Of a stretch of DNA of 31,259 nucleotides, positions 1 to 7,664 are shown in pieces. The position numbers and the translations under genes are program-made. Each line of letters starts with the position of its first letter. Position 1 is the stretch's first letter. This stretch comes from Prevotella sp. UBA2746 (GTDB lineage Bacteria > Bacteroidota > Bacteroidia > Bacteroidales > Bacteroidaceae). Where the stretch lies: positions 1 through 31,259 of the forward strand of contig DEJO01000041.1 of the NCBI GenBank assembly GCA_002353555.1, in the 5' to 3' direction. The notes below the pieces were generated by a model that was not told the origin of the DNA, did not search any database, and was given only the letters and a program-made list of their open reading frames with translations.

Positions 1-39
1 AACTCTTTTTATTTTATATTATTTTTTTTATAGCATAAG

Positions 40-70
40 AAAAGCAGCGACCTCGATGGTCGCTGCTTTT
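40..70 (-). terminator. Intrinsic terminator after the 142-1092 gene
   Basis: A perfect 12-bp stem (40-51 with 59-70) closes a 7-base loop. On the minus strand it is followed by an AT-rich stretch with a T run at 22-29 on the other strand, and on the plus strand its 3' arm ends in TTTT, so it could stop transcripts from both sides. It lies about 70 bases downstream of the stop codon of the secreted-protein gene and probably ends the susC-led transcript. The gene to the left is outside the window. Confidence 0.75.
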
Positions 71-78
71 ATTATATC

Positions 79-128
79 CCTCCCCCCTACAGGGGGAGGT
101 TAGGTGGGTCTTTCTCCCTTTGGGGGAG
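79..128. repeat. GC-rich palindrome pair
   Basis: Two small hairpins stand in tandem between the stop codon at 142 and the terminator: 79-86 pairs with 92-99 (8 bp, CCTCCCCC arm, loop CTACA), and 114-118 pairs with 124-128. The core CCCCTACAGGGGG recurs at 7268-7280, and a related G/C-rich hairpin lies at 1171-1201. This looks like a dispersed extragenic palindrome family rather than coding sequence. Whether it is repeated across the genome cannot be told from this window. Confidence 0.5.
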
Positions 129-141
129 TCAGAGGGGTTGC

Positions 142-1092
142 TTATTTCAGCTGTGCACCAGCAACGTTGAACTTCTTGCCACCCTTGACGATGACAACCT
201 GTCCGTTCTCAACAACCTTCTTCACTGCGGGAGCAGCTGCAACAGCGTCAGCGGTGATGCCGTTGATGCCAGTAGTTGCGTTGATGGTTACAGGCAGTTC
301 GGTCTCAGAGAATACGAAACCGTCGATGGTCACCTTAGAACCCTGAGCGTGGAGAAGGTATGTACCTGCCTCTGCGTATACCGGGAAAGAGATTACACCC
401 AGACCGTTGATTTTCTGGTCTGCAGAAGATGCACCAAAGGCAATCTTCTCAGGCCAACGGAGACCAGCACCGTCCCAATACTTCTGGTCTGCATCCTCAG
501 CACCTGTGAAATAGCCATCAGCGTTACCAGGAAGCGTATAGTTGATGTCCATAGAACCATCAGCAGCAGCCTTCAGCAGGTGCTGGTTGTAGGTGTAAGC
601 CATAACGGAAGGATTAGAAACGGCTGTTCCCTCCCATACATAGTACTGCTTGTTGGAAGACAGCTTGCAGATAGCATAGATGTAACCGTTCTTGGTAACA
701 TCAAACTGGACGACAGCACCAGAAGTAGGGCAAGAAACCGGTGAAACCGTAGGAGCTGGATTCGGGTTCATCTGACCCTGAAGACCCTTTACAGCGTCAT
801 AGGAAGTGGTACCGATGGTAACAGACTTAGCATTGTCAGCTTCACCTGCCAGTGCAGTCTCTTTGTAACCGATGTTGTCATACGGAGTTACCATCTTAAC
901 GCTTGCAGACTCGCACAAAACAGAACCTGCGGGAAGGTTGTAACCCTGAACGTCATTTCCCTTGCTGTCCTGACCTACTACAGTCATCTCCATCCCTGCG
1001 AACAAGGTTGAACAGTCAACGAATGCACTTTCCTGTGCGAAAGCTCCCATAGACATGGTCATGGCAGCTACGAAAAGTAAACTTTTTTTCAT
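142..1092 (-). CDS. Secreted protein of unknown function, last gene of the susCD cluster
   Basis: This is a 316-residue protein starting MKKSLLFVAAMTMSMGAFAQ, a clear Sec signal peptide with probable cleavage after AFAQ. I do not recognise a catalytic domain. The mature protein is rich in Gly, Ala, Thr and Asn, which suggests a beta-rich extracellular or outer-surface protein. The final ~40 residues contain VKKVVENGQVVIVKGGKKF followed by NVAGAQLK. Tails of this shape (short basic beta-strand, then N-x-x-G-x-x-hydrophobic) are, from memory, common at the ends of Prevotella and Bacteroides surface proteins and resemble degenerate type IX secretion C-terminal signals; that link is inference. 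It lies 153 bases downstream of the lipoprotein gene with a strong hairpin between them and no promoter that I can see, so it is probably expressed with susCD, perhaps at a different level. Confidence 0.85.
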   Translation of the reverse strand: MKKSLLFVAAMTMSMGAFAQESAFVDCSTLFAGMEMTVVGQDSKGNDVQGYNLPAGSVLCESASVKMVTPYDNIGYKETALAGEADNAKSVTIGTTSYDAVKGLQGQMNPNPAPTVSPVSCPTSGAVVQFDVTKNGYIYAICKLSSNKQYYVWEGTAVSNPSVMAYTYNQHLLKAAADGSMDINYTLPGNADGYFTGAEDADQKYWDGAGLRWPEKIAFGASSADQKINGLGVISFPVYAEAGTYLLHAQGSKVTIDGFVFSETELPVTINATTGINGITADAVAAAPAVKKVVENGQVVIVKGGKKFNVAGAQLK

Positions 1093-1170
1093 AATTGTAA
1101 ATTTTAAAATAATTAATAAATGAATTTTCAGTGCGCCTTTAGTGCGCGTTGTTTCCTTTTTTGTATTTCT

Positions 1171-1227
1171 GCGCCAGGGGGAGGATAAGTCCCCCTGGCG
1201 CAGGGGGAAGAAGGGGCATCAGCCCCT
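1171..1227. repeat. Strong intergenic hairpins between lipoprotein and secreted-protein genes
   Basis: A perfect 12-bp stem (1171-1182 with 1190-1201, arm GCGCCAGGGGGA, 7-base loop) is followed by a second hairpin (1212-1217 with 1222-1227, loop ATCA). Neither has a T tract on the minus strand: bases beyond 1171 read AGAAATACAAAAAAGG. It is therefore not a standard intrinsic terminator. It may stabilise or process the mRNA of the upstream genes, or be an extragenic palindrome repeat. Confidence 0.6.
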
Positions 1228-1245
1228 GTGGTGTCTCAACAAATG

Positions 1246-1731
1246 TTACCCACCGACCTTTGCGGCTTCACACCTATACATGTAGGAGGTGGTAGAACGT
1301 CCGACCTTCACGTTGACGACGAACGCAGTAGAGAGCATGATGCCGTCGTCGCTACGACCGTAAATCTTCAGATTCGTTGTCGTACCGTTCACAGAAGCAG
1401 GTCCTGTGACACTGAAGAGGAATCCTTTTGCCGCAAACCATACGTTGGCAGCCGGAATGTTAACCGTCAATTGCATTTCCGGGCAGACGATGTCCACCTT
1501 GCTGATGCCAGCCGTCTCGGTAGCCGTCATGGTGATGGTACCGGCATAACTGCCCTCGTGAGCGCCTTGTTTGTCACTCCAAGAGACATTGAACGTACCA
1601 GAGTAAGTTCCTTCCGACTCGATTTCAGCCGTCGTATCGTGGTGGATAGGACCTTCATCGTCGCTGCCACAGCTGACAAAAGCCGTCAATGCCAAGCAAG
1701 CGAACAAGCCTAAAATATATTTCTTCATCAT
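1246..1731 (-). CDS. Small calycin-like lipoprotein
   Basis: The product has 161 residues (or 160; two tandem ATG codons at 1731 and 1728). The N-terminus is a lipoprotein signal with lipobox FVSC, the Cys being about residue 21, followed by GSDDEG. An acidic stretch right after the Cys is compatible with export to the cell surface in Bacteroidetes. The mature part (GTYSGTFNVSW, then SYAGTITMTAT, alternating beta-strand pattern, GLY/THR-rich) resembles small calycin-like beta-barrel lipoproteins of Bacteroides; that assignment is from fold-like pattern only. It starts 26 bases after the susD stop and is surely in the same operon, so a role in binding the imported ligand is plausible but unproven. 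Confidence 0.85.
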   Translation of the reverse strand: MMKKYILGLFACLALTAFVSCGSDDEGPIHHDTTAEIESEGTYSGTFNVSWSDKQGAHEGSYAGTITMTATETAGISKVDIVCPEMQLTVNIPAANVWFAAKGFLFSVTGPASVNGTTTNLKIYGRSDDGIMLSTAFVVNVKVGRSTTSYMYRCEAAKVGG

Positions 1732-1757
1732 TTTGTTTTTACGTTAAAATGTTGTTA

Positions 1758-3629
1758 TTACTTTTCTGTCTCAGACTCAGCTGCCTTAGCTGTGATCACT
1801 ACATAGCCAGGGTTCTGGTCTTCGTTAGAGATACCCGTGTTGCTGGAAATCTCGTTGGTAGGAATCGGGCGATAGAGCTTGTAGTTGACCCGTGCGGCAT
1901 CCATCATCTGGGTAGCTGTGGTGACATACTTGTTGAACTCTACATTGTAGCGAACGAGCTGCTTGGTACGGCGGAGGTCCATCCAGCGCTGTCCTTCAGC
2001 ATAGAGCTCACGAGCACGCTCGTCGAGAATGACGTCAAGCGGTGTCAGCGAAGCCTCGAAAGAAGTGCTCATGCTGTAATTGATGTTGTTCTGCAGATAC
2101 TCATCGAAGCTACCCAAAGCTACCAAGCCGGCGCGCTTGCGCACCTGATTGACCTTCTCAAGAGCCTTATCGGTCTGACCTGCCATGAAGTAAGCCTCAG
2201 CAGCCACCAAATAAAGGTCGCTGACGTGCAGCAGGACGATGTCGCGATAGTCGTTCTTTGAACCCAGCTGTGCAGAGTTGGGATCGTCGAACTTCTTCAC
2301 GCAGACACCATTCTCTGTAGTAGCATTGAACTGCTCAACAGACATGGTGCTCTTCTTGAAATTACCATCAGCGTCGAATGTATAGGTAATCACGTTAGGA
2401 ACAGAGAGGATAGCAGCCTTCACTTGATTGATGTAGGAGCCCTTCATGAATTTGTTCTTGAATGATTTGAAGTATGACTCAGCCATTGCTTCAGTCCAAT
2501 AATAGGGGAAGAACTCAAGTTGGATGCCCTTTGGACCATCAGGACCATAGTATGAATAATAACCGGTTCCATTAGGTCCCCAATCGCTTCCATTATAGTT
2601 ATAGAACGTATGCATAAAGGTATCATGCCAACGATGATCAGCCTGCTCAAAGAGCAACATAGACTTCTCAGACTGCTGGTTGTCGCTGCCCACCTGCTTG
2701 CAACCGGTCTTCGTACACTCGCCGTAGTAGCCGCCAAAGTTGTTCTGCATGCTGTGTCCACCCGTACCAACGTCACCAGGATATCCATTGCGCTCATATT
2801 GAACGGAGAAGATTTCCTCAGCATTGTTTTCGTTGGTGGGCGACCACTTTTCTGCAAACGACATGGTCAGATCACCGCTGAAGCCGCCTGCGCTGCAAGC
2901 TGTTTCAGCCCATTTAGCAGCCTCGTTGAAATAGTTTGTACCCTTCGTGGTATAAGTTCCTTTGGCTACATCAACATATTCAGTTTCAAGATCCCAACCT
3001 GCAGCGAGGTTCACCTTTGCCAAGAGTGCAGCAACAGCTTGCTTGCTGGCATGTCCGTCGTGGCTTTGCGCTGCCAGTGCCGAGTTCTCATAGAGATCGG
3101 TGAGGTCGAGGATCAAAGCCGGATAGATTTCATCGAGCGGAGTACGTGGATAGTTGGTACTTGCATTGTTGATGTAGGTGGTGACGTAAGGTACGGCACC
3201 AAACTGCTGTGTCAGAATGTAATAGCCATAAGCACGGATGAAACGAGCTTCCTGTGCAATGGTCGATGCCTCACCTGCATAGCTAAGAGAAGCGTTTGCA
3301 TAGTTAATCATCTTGTAAACATTCGCATAGAAGTCGGAGACTTTGTCGTTGTCGGCAGTGAGGTAATAGGTGTTGAAGTCACCGCCGTCATGTCCACGTG
3401 TATTGATGTAGAGGTCAGTACCCTGGCTGTAAATCTCAGGTATGAATACGATATCCTTCATGCTCTCATAGGCAGAAGTAAGCATCGCCTGCGGGTTGTT
3501 GCCTAAGTAGTCGTCGGCAGTCTGTCCGCCCGCCGACTTGTTTTCTGCATCGAGGAAGTCGCTGCAGCTGGTGAGCGCAACCCCGGCAAAGAGGGCAACA
3601 ATTACTGATTTATAAATATATGTTTTCAT
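1758..3629 (-). CDS. SusD/RagB-family nutrient-binding lipoprotein
   Basis: A surface lipoprotein that caps the SusC transporter and binds the incoming glycan or peptide. I chose the ATG at 3629 (623 residues, MKTYIYKSVIVALFAG...) because the lipobox LTSC then falls about 20 residues in; the longer frame from 3671 overlaps the susC stop codon and adds a charged leader. Family features are an N-terminal CSDFLD segment, tetratricopeptide-like helices through the middle (IAQEARFIRAYGYYIL), and a C-terminal SusD part with ELYAEGQRWMDLRRT and the closing RPIPTNEISSNTGISNEDQN, which is highly typical of the family. It follows susC by 22 bases. The fold family is certain; substrate cannot be inferred because no degradative enzyme is next to it. 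Confidence 0.96.
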   Translation of the reverse strand: MKTYIYKSVIVALFAGVALTSCSDFLDAENKSAGGQTADDYLGNNPQAMLTSAYESMKDIVFIPEIYSQGTDLYINTRGHDGGDFNTYYLTADNDKVSDFYANVYKMINYANASLSYAGEASTIAQEARFIRAYGYYILTQQFGAVPYVTTYINNASTNYPRTPLDEIYPALILDLTDLYENSALAAQSHDGHASKQAVAALLAKVNLAAGWDLETEYVDVAKGTYTTKGTNYFNEAAKWAETACSAGGFSGDLTMSFAEKWSPTNENNAEEIFSVQYERNGYPGDVGTGGHSMQNNFGGYYGECTKTGCKQVGSDNQQSEKSMLLFEQADHRWHDTFMHTFYNYNGSDWGPNGTGYYSYYGPDGPKGIQLEFFPYYWTEAMAESYFKSFKNKFMKGSYINQVKAAILSVPNVITYTFDADGNFKKSTMSVEQFNATTENGVCVKKFDDPNSAQLGSKNDYRDIVLLHVSDLYLVAAEAYFMAGQTDKALEKVNQVRKRAGLVALGSFDEYLQNNINYSMSTSFEASLTPLDVILDERARELYAEGQRWMDLRRTKQLVRYNVEFNKYVTTATQMMDAARVNYKLYRPIPTNEISSNTGISNEDQNPGYVVITAKAAESETEK

Positions 3630-3651
3630 TATTGTCTTGTTTTTATTGTTT

Positions 3652-6600
3652 TTAGAACTTAATGCTTGCACCCACCTGATAGGTTACAGTGCTTGGACCG
3701 TCATTCTTCAGACTTGCGTTAGCCCACTCTGGATCGAATCCCTTGTACTTGGTGAAGACGAAGGGGTTGGTGATGGTGAAGTAGAGACGCAGGTGGTTGC
3801 AACCGAACTTGTTGATCCAGGACTTCGGGAAGGTATATCCCAAGGTGATGTTCTGTACCTTCAGGTAGCTGGTGTTAACCACGCAGCGTGCGTTGTTCCA
3901 GTAGTCAGCCATAGTACCGAGACCGTTGTTGTCGGCACGTGTAGCGATGGGGAAGTCGCCGTAGTGTGTGGTCTCCTGGAAAACGGGGTTAACGTAAGTA
4001 CCGTCAGCCAATACGTCTTCAGCATCGATGATTTGTCCTGCGGGGATGTAGTAGTCAGCGTTCAGACGCATACGTCCACGGTCTGAAACATCTTCATACT
4101 GGTTGAGGAAGTTAGAATAAGCCTTTCCGCCCAGCTTGGCATACATAGAGAAGGAGAAATCCCAGTTCTTCCATGACAGGTTGGAGGTGAAGCTTCCAAT
4201 CCATGTCGGGTCTGCACGCATGATGCGGCGGTCGGAGTCGTTGATGGTACCGTCGCCGTTCTGGTCGACAATCCAAGGCTGTCCTTCCTTCTGTCCATAT
4301 ACCTTATAGTAGTAGTCGTACTCCTTCATGGTCGTACCCGGCTCAAGGCCCTTGCTGATGGCAGCCTGGTTGTTGGGCACGGTCATGTTGCGGTCAGAAA
4401 CGATGCCGCCTACCTCGTAAGCATAGACATTGTTGACTGGTGAACCGATGAAGAGGCTCTGCGTTGTAATGTTAGAACCTGTTACACGGTCGCCGGTACC
4501 ATTGATTTCGAGCACCTTGTTCTTGTTGTGAGAGAACGACAAGGTGGTCTCCCAGTTCCAGTCCTTGGTCTTCACGTTGACGGTGGTCAGGCTGAACTCG
4601 ATACCGGTGTTGCGCACGGAACCGATGTTGGTCGTCATGGTGCCGCCACCAGCTTCGAGCGGGAGCTGTACCTTGTAGAGCAGGTCTACAGACTTCTTGT
4701 TGTACCAGTCGAAGCTACCACGGATGCGGTCGCGGAGGAATCCGAAGTCGAAGCCGATGTTGTACTCATGAGACTTCTCCCACTTCAGTTCCTTGTTGAC
4801 AACGCTTGAGGGATAGTAGCCGTTGCTGTAGACAGTTCCAAACGGATAGTAGACAGGACCGGAAACGGTCTGTTGGGTAGCATAGCTGCCGATACCGTCG
4901 TTGTTACCGGTGATACCGTAAGAGAGGCGGAGCTTCAAGTTGCTAATCCAGTCAACCGACTTCATGAACGGTTCCTCGGTAATACGCCATGCTGCAGCTA
5001 CAGAGGGGAAGCAGCCCCAGCGGTTGCCCTTGGCAAACTTGGAAGAGCCATCCCAACGCACTGTACCTGTCAGGTAGTAGCGGTTCTTCCAGTTGTAGTT
5101 GGCACGCAGTGCATAAGAAATCATGCTCGACTCAGAATATGATGTCTTAGAGTTGTCACCGTCATACGTACCAGTATTCATGTTCCACCAGTCTGTTCCA
5201 GCCATGACGTTGGTAGCAGCCCAGTAGTTCTCCTCCGTGTTACCTTTCTCCATAGAGAACAGACCCATGAGGTTCAGGTTGTGGTCATGGGCAATCGTGG
5301 TGTTGTAGGTGATGACGTTATCCCACGTCCATGAGAAGTTGCGATAGTTGGTCACGTTGGCTTGGTTGATTTTATCCGTACCGTCATAACCGTTGTTGGT
5401 ATCGTCATTATAGGGCTTTCCTGTAACAGGATTTGTATAACCGTCGAAATAGCCGTGACGGTAAGAGGTGTAGTTCGGAGAGAACGTAGTCTTGAAGTCG
5501 AGACCTTTCAGGATGTCGAACTTCAAGTAGAAGTTACCCAGGATGCGCCATGTCTCGCGCTTGGTCTTGGAACTCTTCATCAAGTCGAGCGGGCTGATGC
5601 TTGACGTAAACTGGTTTCCTTCGGTACCGAAGGCCGTGTTCAGACCTGGGTTGTGGATGACGTTGCCCTCAGCATCGTAGGCTGCCATGAACGGGTTGGC
5701 ACGGAAAGCCTGCTGAATGGCATAGTCATCGGCATAATGGTTGTTGATGCTGGCAACGTTTACGCTGAAGCCGGCACTGATGACCTTGTTGATCTTAGCG
5801 TCAACACTACCCTTGAAGTTGTAGCGCTTCTGCTCATCACCGATGTAGATACCTTTCTCCTGGTTGAAACCTACACCGAAGTGGTAGTTGACACTGGCAC
5901 TACCGCCGCTGACTGCGAGGAAGTGGTTCTGCTGACGACCGGTCTGTGTCACCATGTCAGGCCAGTTCACGTTGCGCCCTTCCCTATATAGCTTGTCCAG
6001 AATAAGTTCTCCACTGGTAGCATGCTCTGCCAACTTGCCCTGATAGAAGGAAGCCTGAGAGAAGCCATAGACAGGATGGGAAACAGGCATAGCATCAATG
6101 TCACCGGCAAATTCGGTGAACTTGCGCATACGGTAGCTGTAGAACTGTCCGGCATCCTGGAACTCAGGCATGCGGGCGGTCTTGGTCCAGCCGAAGTATC
6201 CGTCGTAGCTGATGGTCGGCTTCTGCTCCTTGTTCACGCCGGCACCACTCTTCGTCGTTACCATGACGACACCTGCCGTAGCACGTGAACCATAGATAGC
6301 GGTAGAAGAAGCATCCTTCAAGATGTCAATCTTCTCGATATCCTGCGGGTTCAGCCACTGGATGTCTGAACACATCACACCGTCGACAACATAAAGCGGT
6401 GTCGTGTCGCTGTTAATAGACGACTTACCACGAATCTCGATGTTGAAGTCGCCACCGGCACGGCCGCTCGCCTGGGTGATGTTCACACCAGGATTGCTAC
6501 CCTGCAGGTTACCCATGACAGAAGAAGCACCCTTGGCGTTCAACTGCTCGGTGTTGACAGAAGAAACAGAACCCGTCAGGTCCGACTTCTTCATCGTACC

Positions 6601-6930
6601 GTAACCAACGACAACGACCTCGTCGAGGGCTTGGTTGTCCTCTTTCATGCTGATGTCGAAGCGTGATTTGTTGCCTACGGTGAACTGCTGGTCGGAATAA
6701 CCGACGTAGGTCACCTTGATTACTGAAGACGGCTTGGCATTCTGGATGGTGAAGTTACCGTCCAAGTCGGTGATGGCGGCAGGCTGGCCGTCCATCAGGA
6801 CCGTAACACCAATCATCGGTTCACCCGAAGCGTCTTTCACTGTACCTGATACCGTCTGCTGCGCATAGCCGGCGAAGCAGAACAGGCTCAGAAGCAAAGC
6901 CATCGTGGCTCGTTTGATGTGTAGATACAT
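3652..6930 (-). CDS. SusC/RagA-family TonB-dependent outer-membrane transporter
   Basis: The product has 1092 residues, the usual SusC length. In order: signal peptide (residues 1-24, ending GYAQ); a carboxypeptidase-regulatory-like beta domain at about 26-95 (TVSGTVKDASGEPMIGVTV); a TonB box-like segment DEVVVVGYGTMKKSDLTG near 105; a plug domain with the family signature around KDASSTAIYGSRATAGVVMV; then a long 22-strand barrel ending in Phe (VGASIKF), the outer-membrane insertion signal. There is no N-terminal STN/secretin domain, so it is not the type that signals to an anti-sigma factor. It is the first gene of susC-susD-lipoprotein-secreted protein and has a well-formed promoter about 100 bases upstream. 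A later ATG at residue 10 is possible but would shorten the signal peptide. Confidence 0.97.
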   Translation of the reverse strand: MYLHIKRATMALLLSLFCFAGYAQQTVSGTVKDASGEPMIGVTVLMDGQPAAITDLDGNFTIQNAKPSSVIKVTYVGYSDQQFTVGNKSRFDISMKEDNQALDEVVVVGYGTMKKSDLTGSVSSVNTEQLNAKGASSVMGNLQGSNPGVNITQASGRAGGDFNIEIRGKSSINSDTTPLYVVDGVMCSDIQWLNPQDIEKIDILKDASSTAIYGSRATAGVVMVTTKSGAGVNKEQKPTISYDGYFGWTKTARMPEFQDAGQFYSYRMRKFTEFAGDIDAMPVSHPVYGFSQASFYQGKLAEHATSGELILDKLYREGRNVNWPDMVTQTGRQQNHFLAVSGGSASVNYHFGVGFNQEKGIYIGDEQKRYNFKGSVDAKINKVISAGFSVNVASINNHYADDYAIQQAFRANPFMAAYDAEGNVIHNPGLNTAFGTEGNQFTSSISPLDLMKSSKTKRETWRILGNFYLKFDILKGLDFKTTFSPNYTSYRHGYFDGYTNPVTGKPYNDDTNNGYDGTDKINQANVTNYRNFSWTWDNVITYNTTIAHDHNLNLMGLFSMEKGNTEENYWAATNVMAGTDWWNMNTGTYDGDNSKTSYSESSMISYALRANYNWKNRYYLTGTVRWDGSSKFAKGNRWGCFPSVAAAWRITEEPFMKSVDWISNLKLRLSYGITGNNDGIGSYATQQTVSGPVYYPFGTVYSNGYYPSSVVNKELKWEKSHEYNIGFDFGFLRDRIRGSFDWYNKKSVDLLYKVQLPLEAGGGTMTTNIGSVRNTGIEFSLTTVNVKTKDWNWETTLSFSHNKNKVLEINGTGDRVTGSNITTQSLFIGSPVNNVYAYEVGGIVSDRNMTVPNNQAAISKGLEPGTTMKEYDYYYKVYGQKEGQPWIVDQNGDGTINDSDRRIMRADPTWIGSFTSNLSWKNWDFSFSMYAKLGGKAYSNFLNQYEDVSDRGRMRLNADYYIPAGQIIDAEDVLADGTYVNPVFQETTHYGDFPIATRADNNGLGTMADYWNNARCVVNTSYLKVQNITLGYTFPKSWINKFGCNHLRLYFTITNPFVFTKYKGFDPEWANASLKNDGPSTVTYQVGASIKF

Positions 6931-7025
6931 AAATTTTTGTTTTAGTTATTATTAAATTAGAGTTTTGGTTTTGTTGTCTTTTCATCTACTCACTCCGCGT
7001 TTTTGCAGTCTTTCGATTTTTGCGG

Positions 7026-7057
7026 CAAATTTAATTAATATAATTGAATCAACCAAA
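7026..7057 (-). promoter_or_regulatory. Promoter of susC
   Basis: On the minus strand TTTG (7057-7054) and TAAATTTG (7033-7026) are separated by 20 bases, an exact match to the Bacteroidetes vegetative promoter (-33 TTTG, -7 TAnnTTTG). The start site should be near 7020, giving a leader of about 90 bases before the susC ATG at 6930. Confidence 0.8.
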
Positions 7058-7289
7058 TTTTTCATAAAAAAAGGTAAATCAAAGGAAAAGTTTAACATTC
7101 CTGCAGGCTGGCGGAGTGCGCTTGCAGCGCAGAAATTATTCAAATTAAAGCAAATTGAACAAATGTAAGTATAATATTTTTTTTGCAGGTTCTTGGTTGT
7201 CATCATTGGCTGTCAGGGCTGTAGCGAGGCAGAAGTGTCGGAATCGCACGCAGAAGAATGGGGGGTGCCCCTACAGGGGGTGAAAAAGG

Positions 7290-7379
7290 TTCAAGTCGAA
7301 CGTGCGACGCTGATTTTGTAAGTCGCTATGCCATAGTGACATACGGGGCGTTGCGTCGCAACGTTCGATTGTTCTTGAA
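7290..7379. repeat. Long imperfect inverted repeat with nested hairpin
   Basis: Arms 7290-7310 and 7353-7379 share TTCAAG, TCGAACGT and GCGACGC in mirrored order with a 5-base and a 1-base bulge. Inside them 7322-7329 pairs with 7333-7340 (8 bp with one G-T, loop GCC). The whole 90 bases could fold into one branched stem. It could be a non-autonomous element, an untranslated RNA or a protein-binding palindrome; nothing decides between these. Confidence 0.5.
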
Positions 7380-7389
7380 AAGGGGTTTT

Positions 7390-7411
7390 ACGCGCGCGTG
7401 CGCATACATAT
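7390..7411. other. Alternating purine-pyrimidine tract
   Basis: Twenty-two consecutive bases alternate purine and pyrimidine, starting ACGCGCGCGTGCGC and continuing ATACATAT. Such CG-rich alternation favours left-handed DNA under negative supercoiling. It sits between the long hairpin and the 10-bp repeat. Confidence 0.55.
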
Positions 7412-7420
7412 TTATATAGA

Positions 7421-7470
7421 GGGAGTTAGAGGGAGTTAGAAGGAGTTAGAGGAAGTTAGAGGGAGTTAGA
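7421..7470. repeat. 10-bp minisatellite, five units
   Basis: Five units with consensus GGGAGTTAGA stand in perfect 10-base register (three exact; AGGAGTTAGA and GGAAGTTAGA are one base off). The same unit in opposite orientation occurs at 8781-8830, on the other side of the pectinesterase gene. Confidence 0.85.
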
Positions 7471-7627
7471 GATAGACATCCCCCCCGAATTATGCAAATT
7501 CTATTATAGTTTTCCTTATAGCCGTTTTAGGAACCTTGTATTTTAAGTATCAAGAGCGTACAGAAAATCGTCGTCATACGACATCGGCTGATAAATGATT
7601 AGCTCTTTTTCGTGTGAAGGCTAATAA

Positions 7628-7663
7628 ACAAAGCGGTAGCGCTGAAAAGTGCTACCGCTTTGT
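7628..7663 (-). terminator. Terminator of the pectinesterase gene
   Basis: A perfect 13-bp stem (7628-7640 with 7651-7663, 10-base loop) begins 1 base after the stop codon. On the minus strand the 3' arm runs GCTTTGT into TTATTAG, a short U-rich tail. Confidence 0.8.
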
Positions 7664-7664
7664 G

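Larger units (their letters stand above)
6931..7664. other. Gene-free interval between susC and the pectinesterase gene
   Basis: No convincing coding sequence is present here; short open frames at 6965-7206 on both strands lie over the promoter and have no family resemblance. The interval holds the susC promoter, a long imperfect hairpin, an alternating purine-pyrimidine run, a 10-bp tandem repeat and the pectinesterase terminator, listed separately. In 7081-7286 I see only a small CCCCTACAGGGG palindrome (7268-7279) and nothing else assignable. Confidence 0.7.

Noticed and set aside
2610..3506. A 298-codon plus-strand frame across susD
   Set aside because: SusD is certain on the other strand and this translation shows no domain.
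6965..7206. Short frames on both strands upstream of susC
   Set aside because: They overlie the susC promoter and AT-rich DNA and lack any coding pattern.
7421..7470. CRISPR array
   Set aside because: The units are 10 bases without spacers, so it is a simple tandem repeat.
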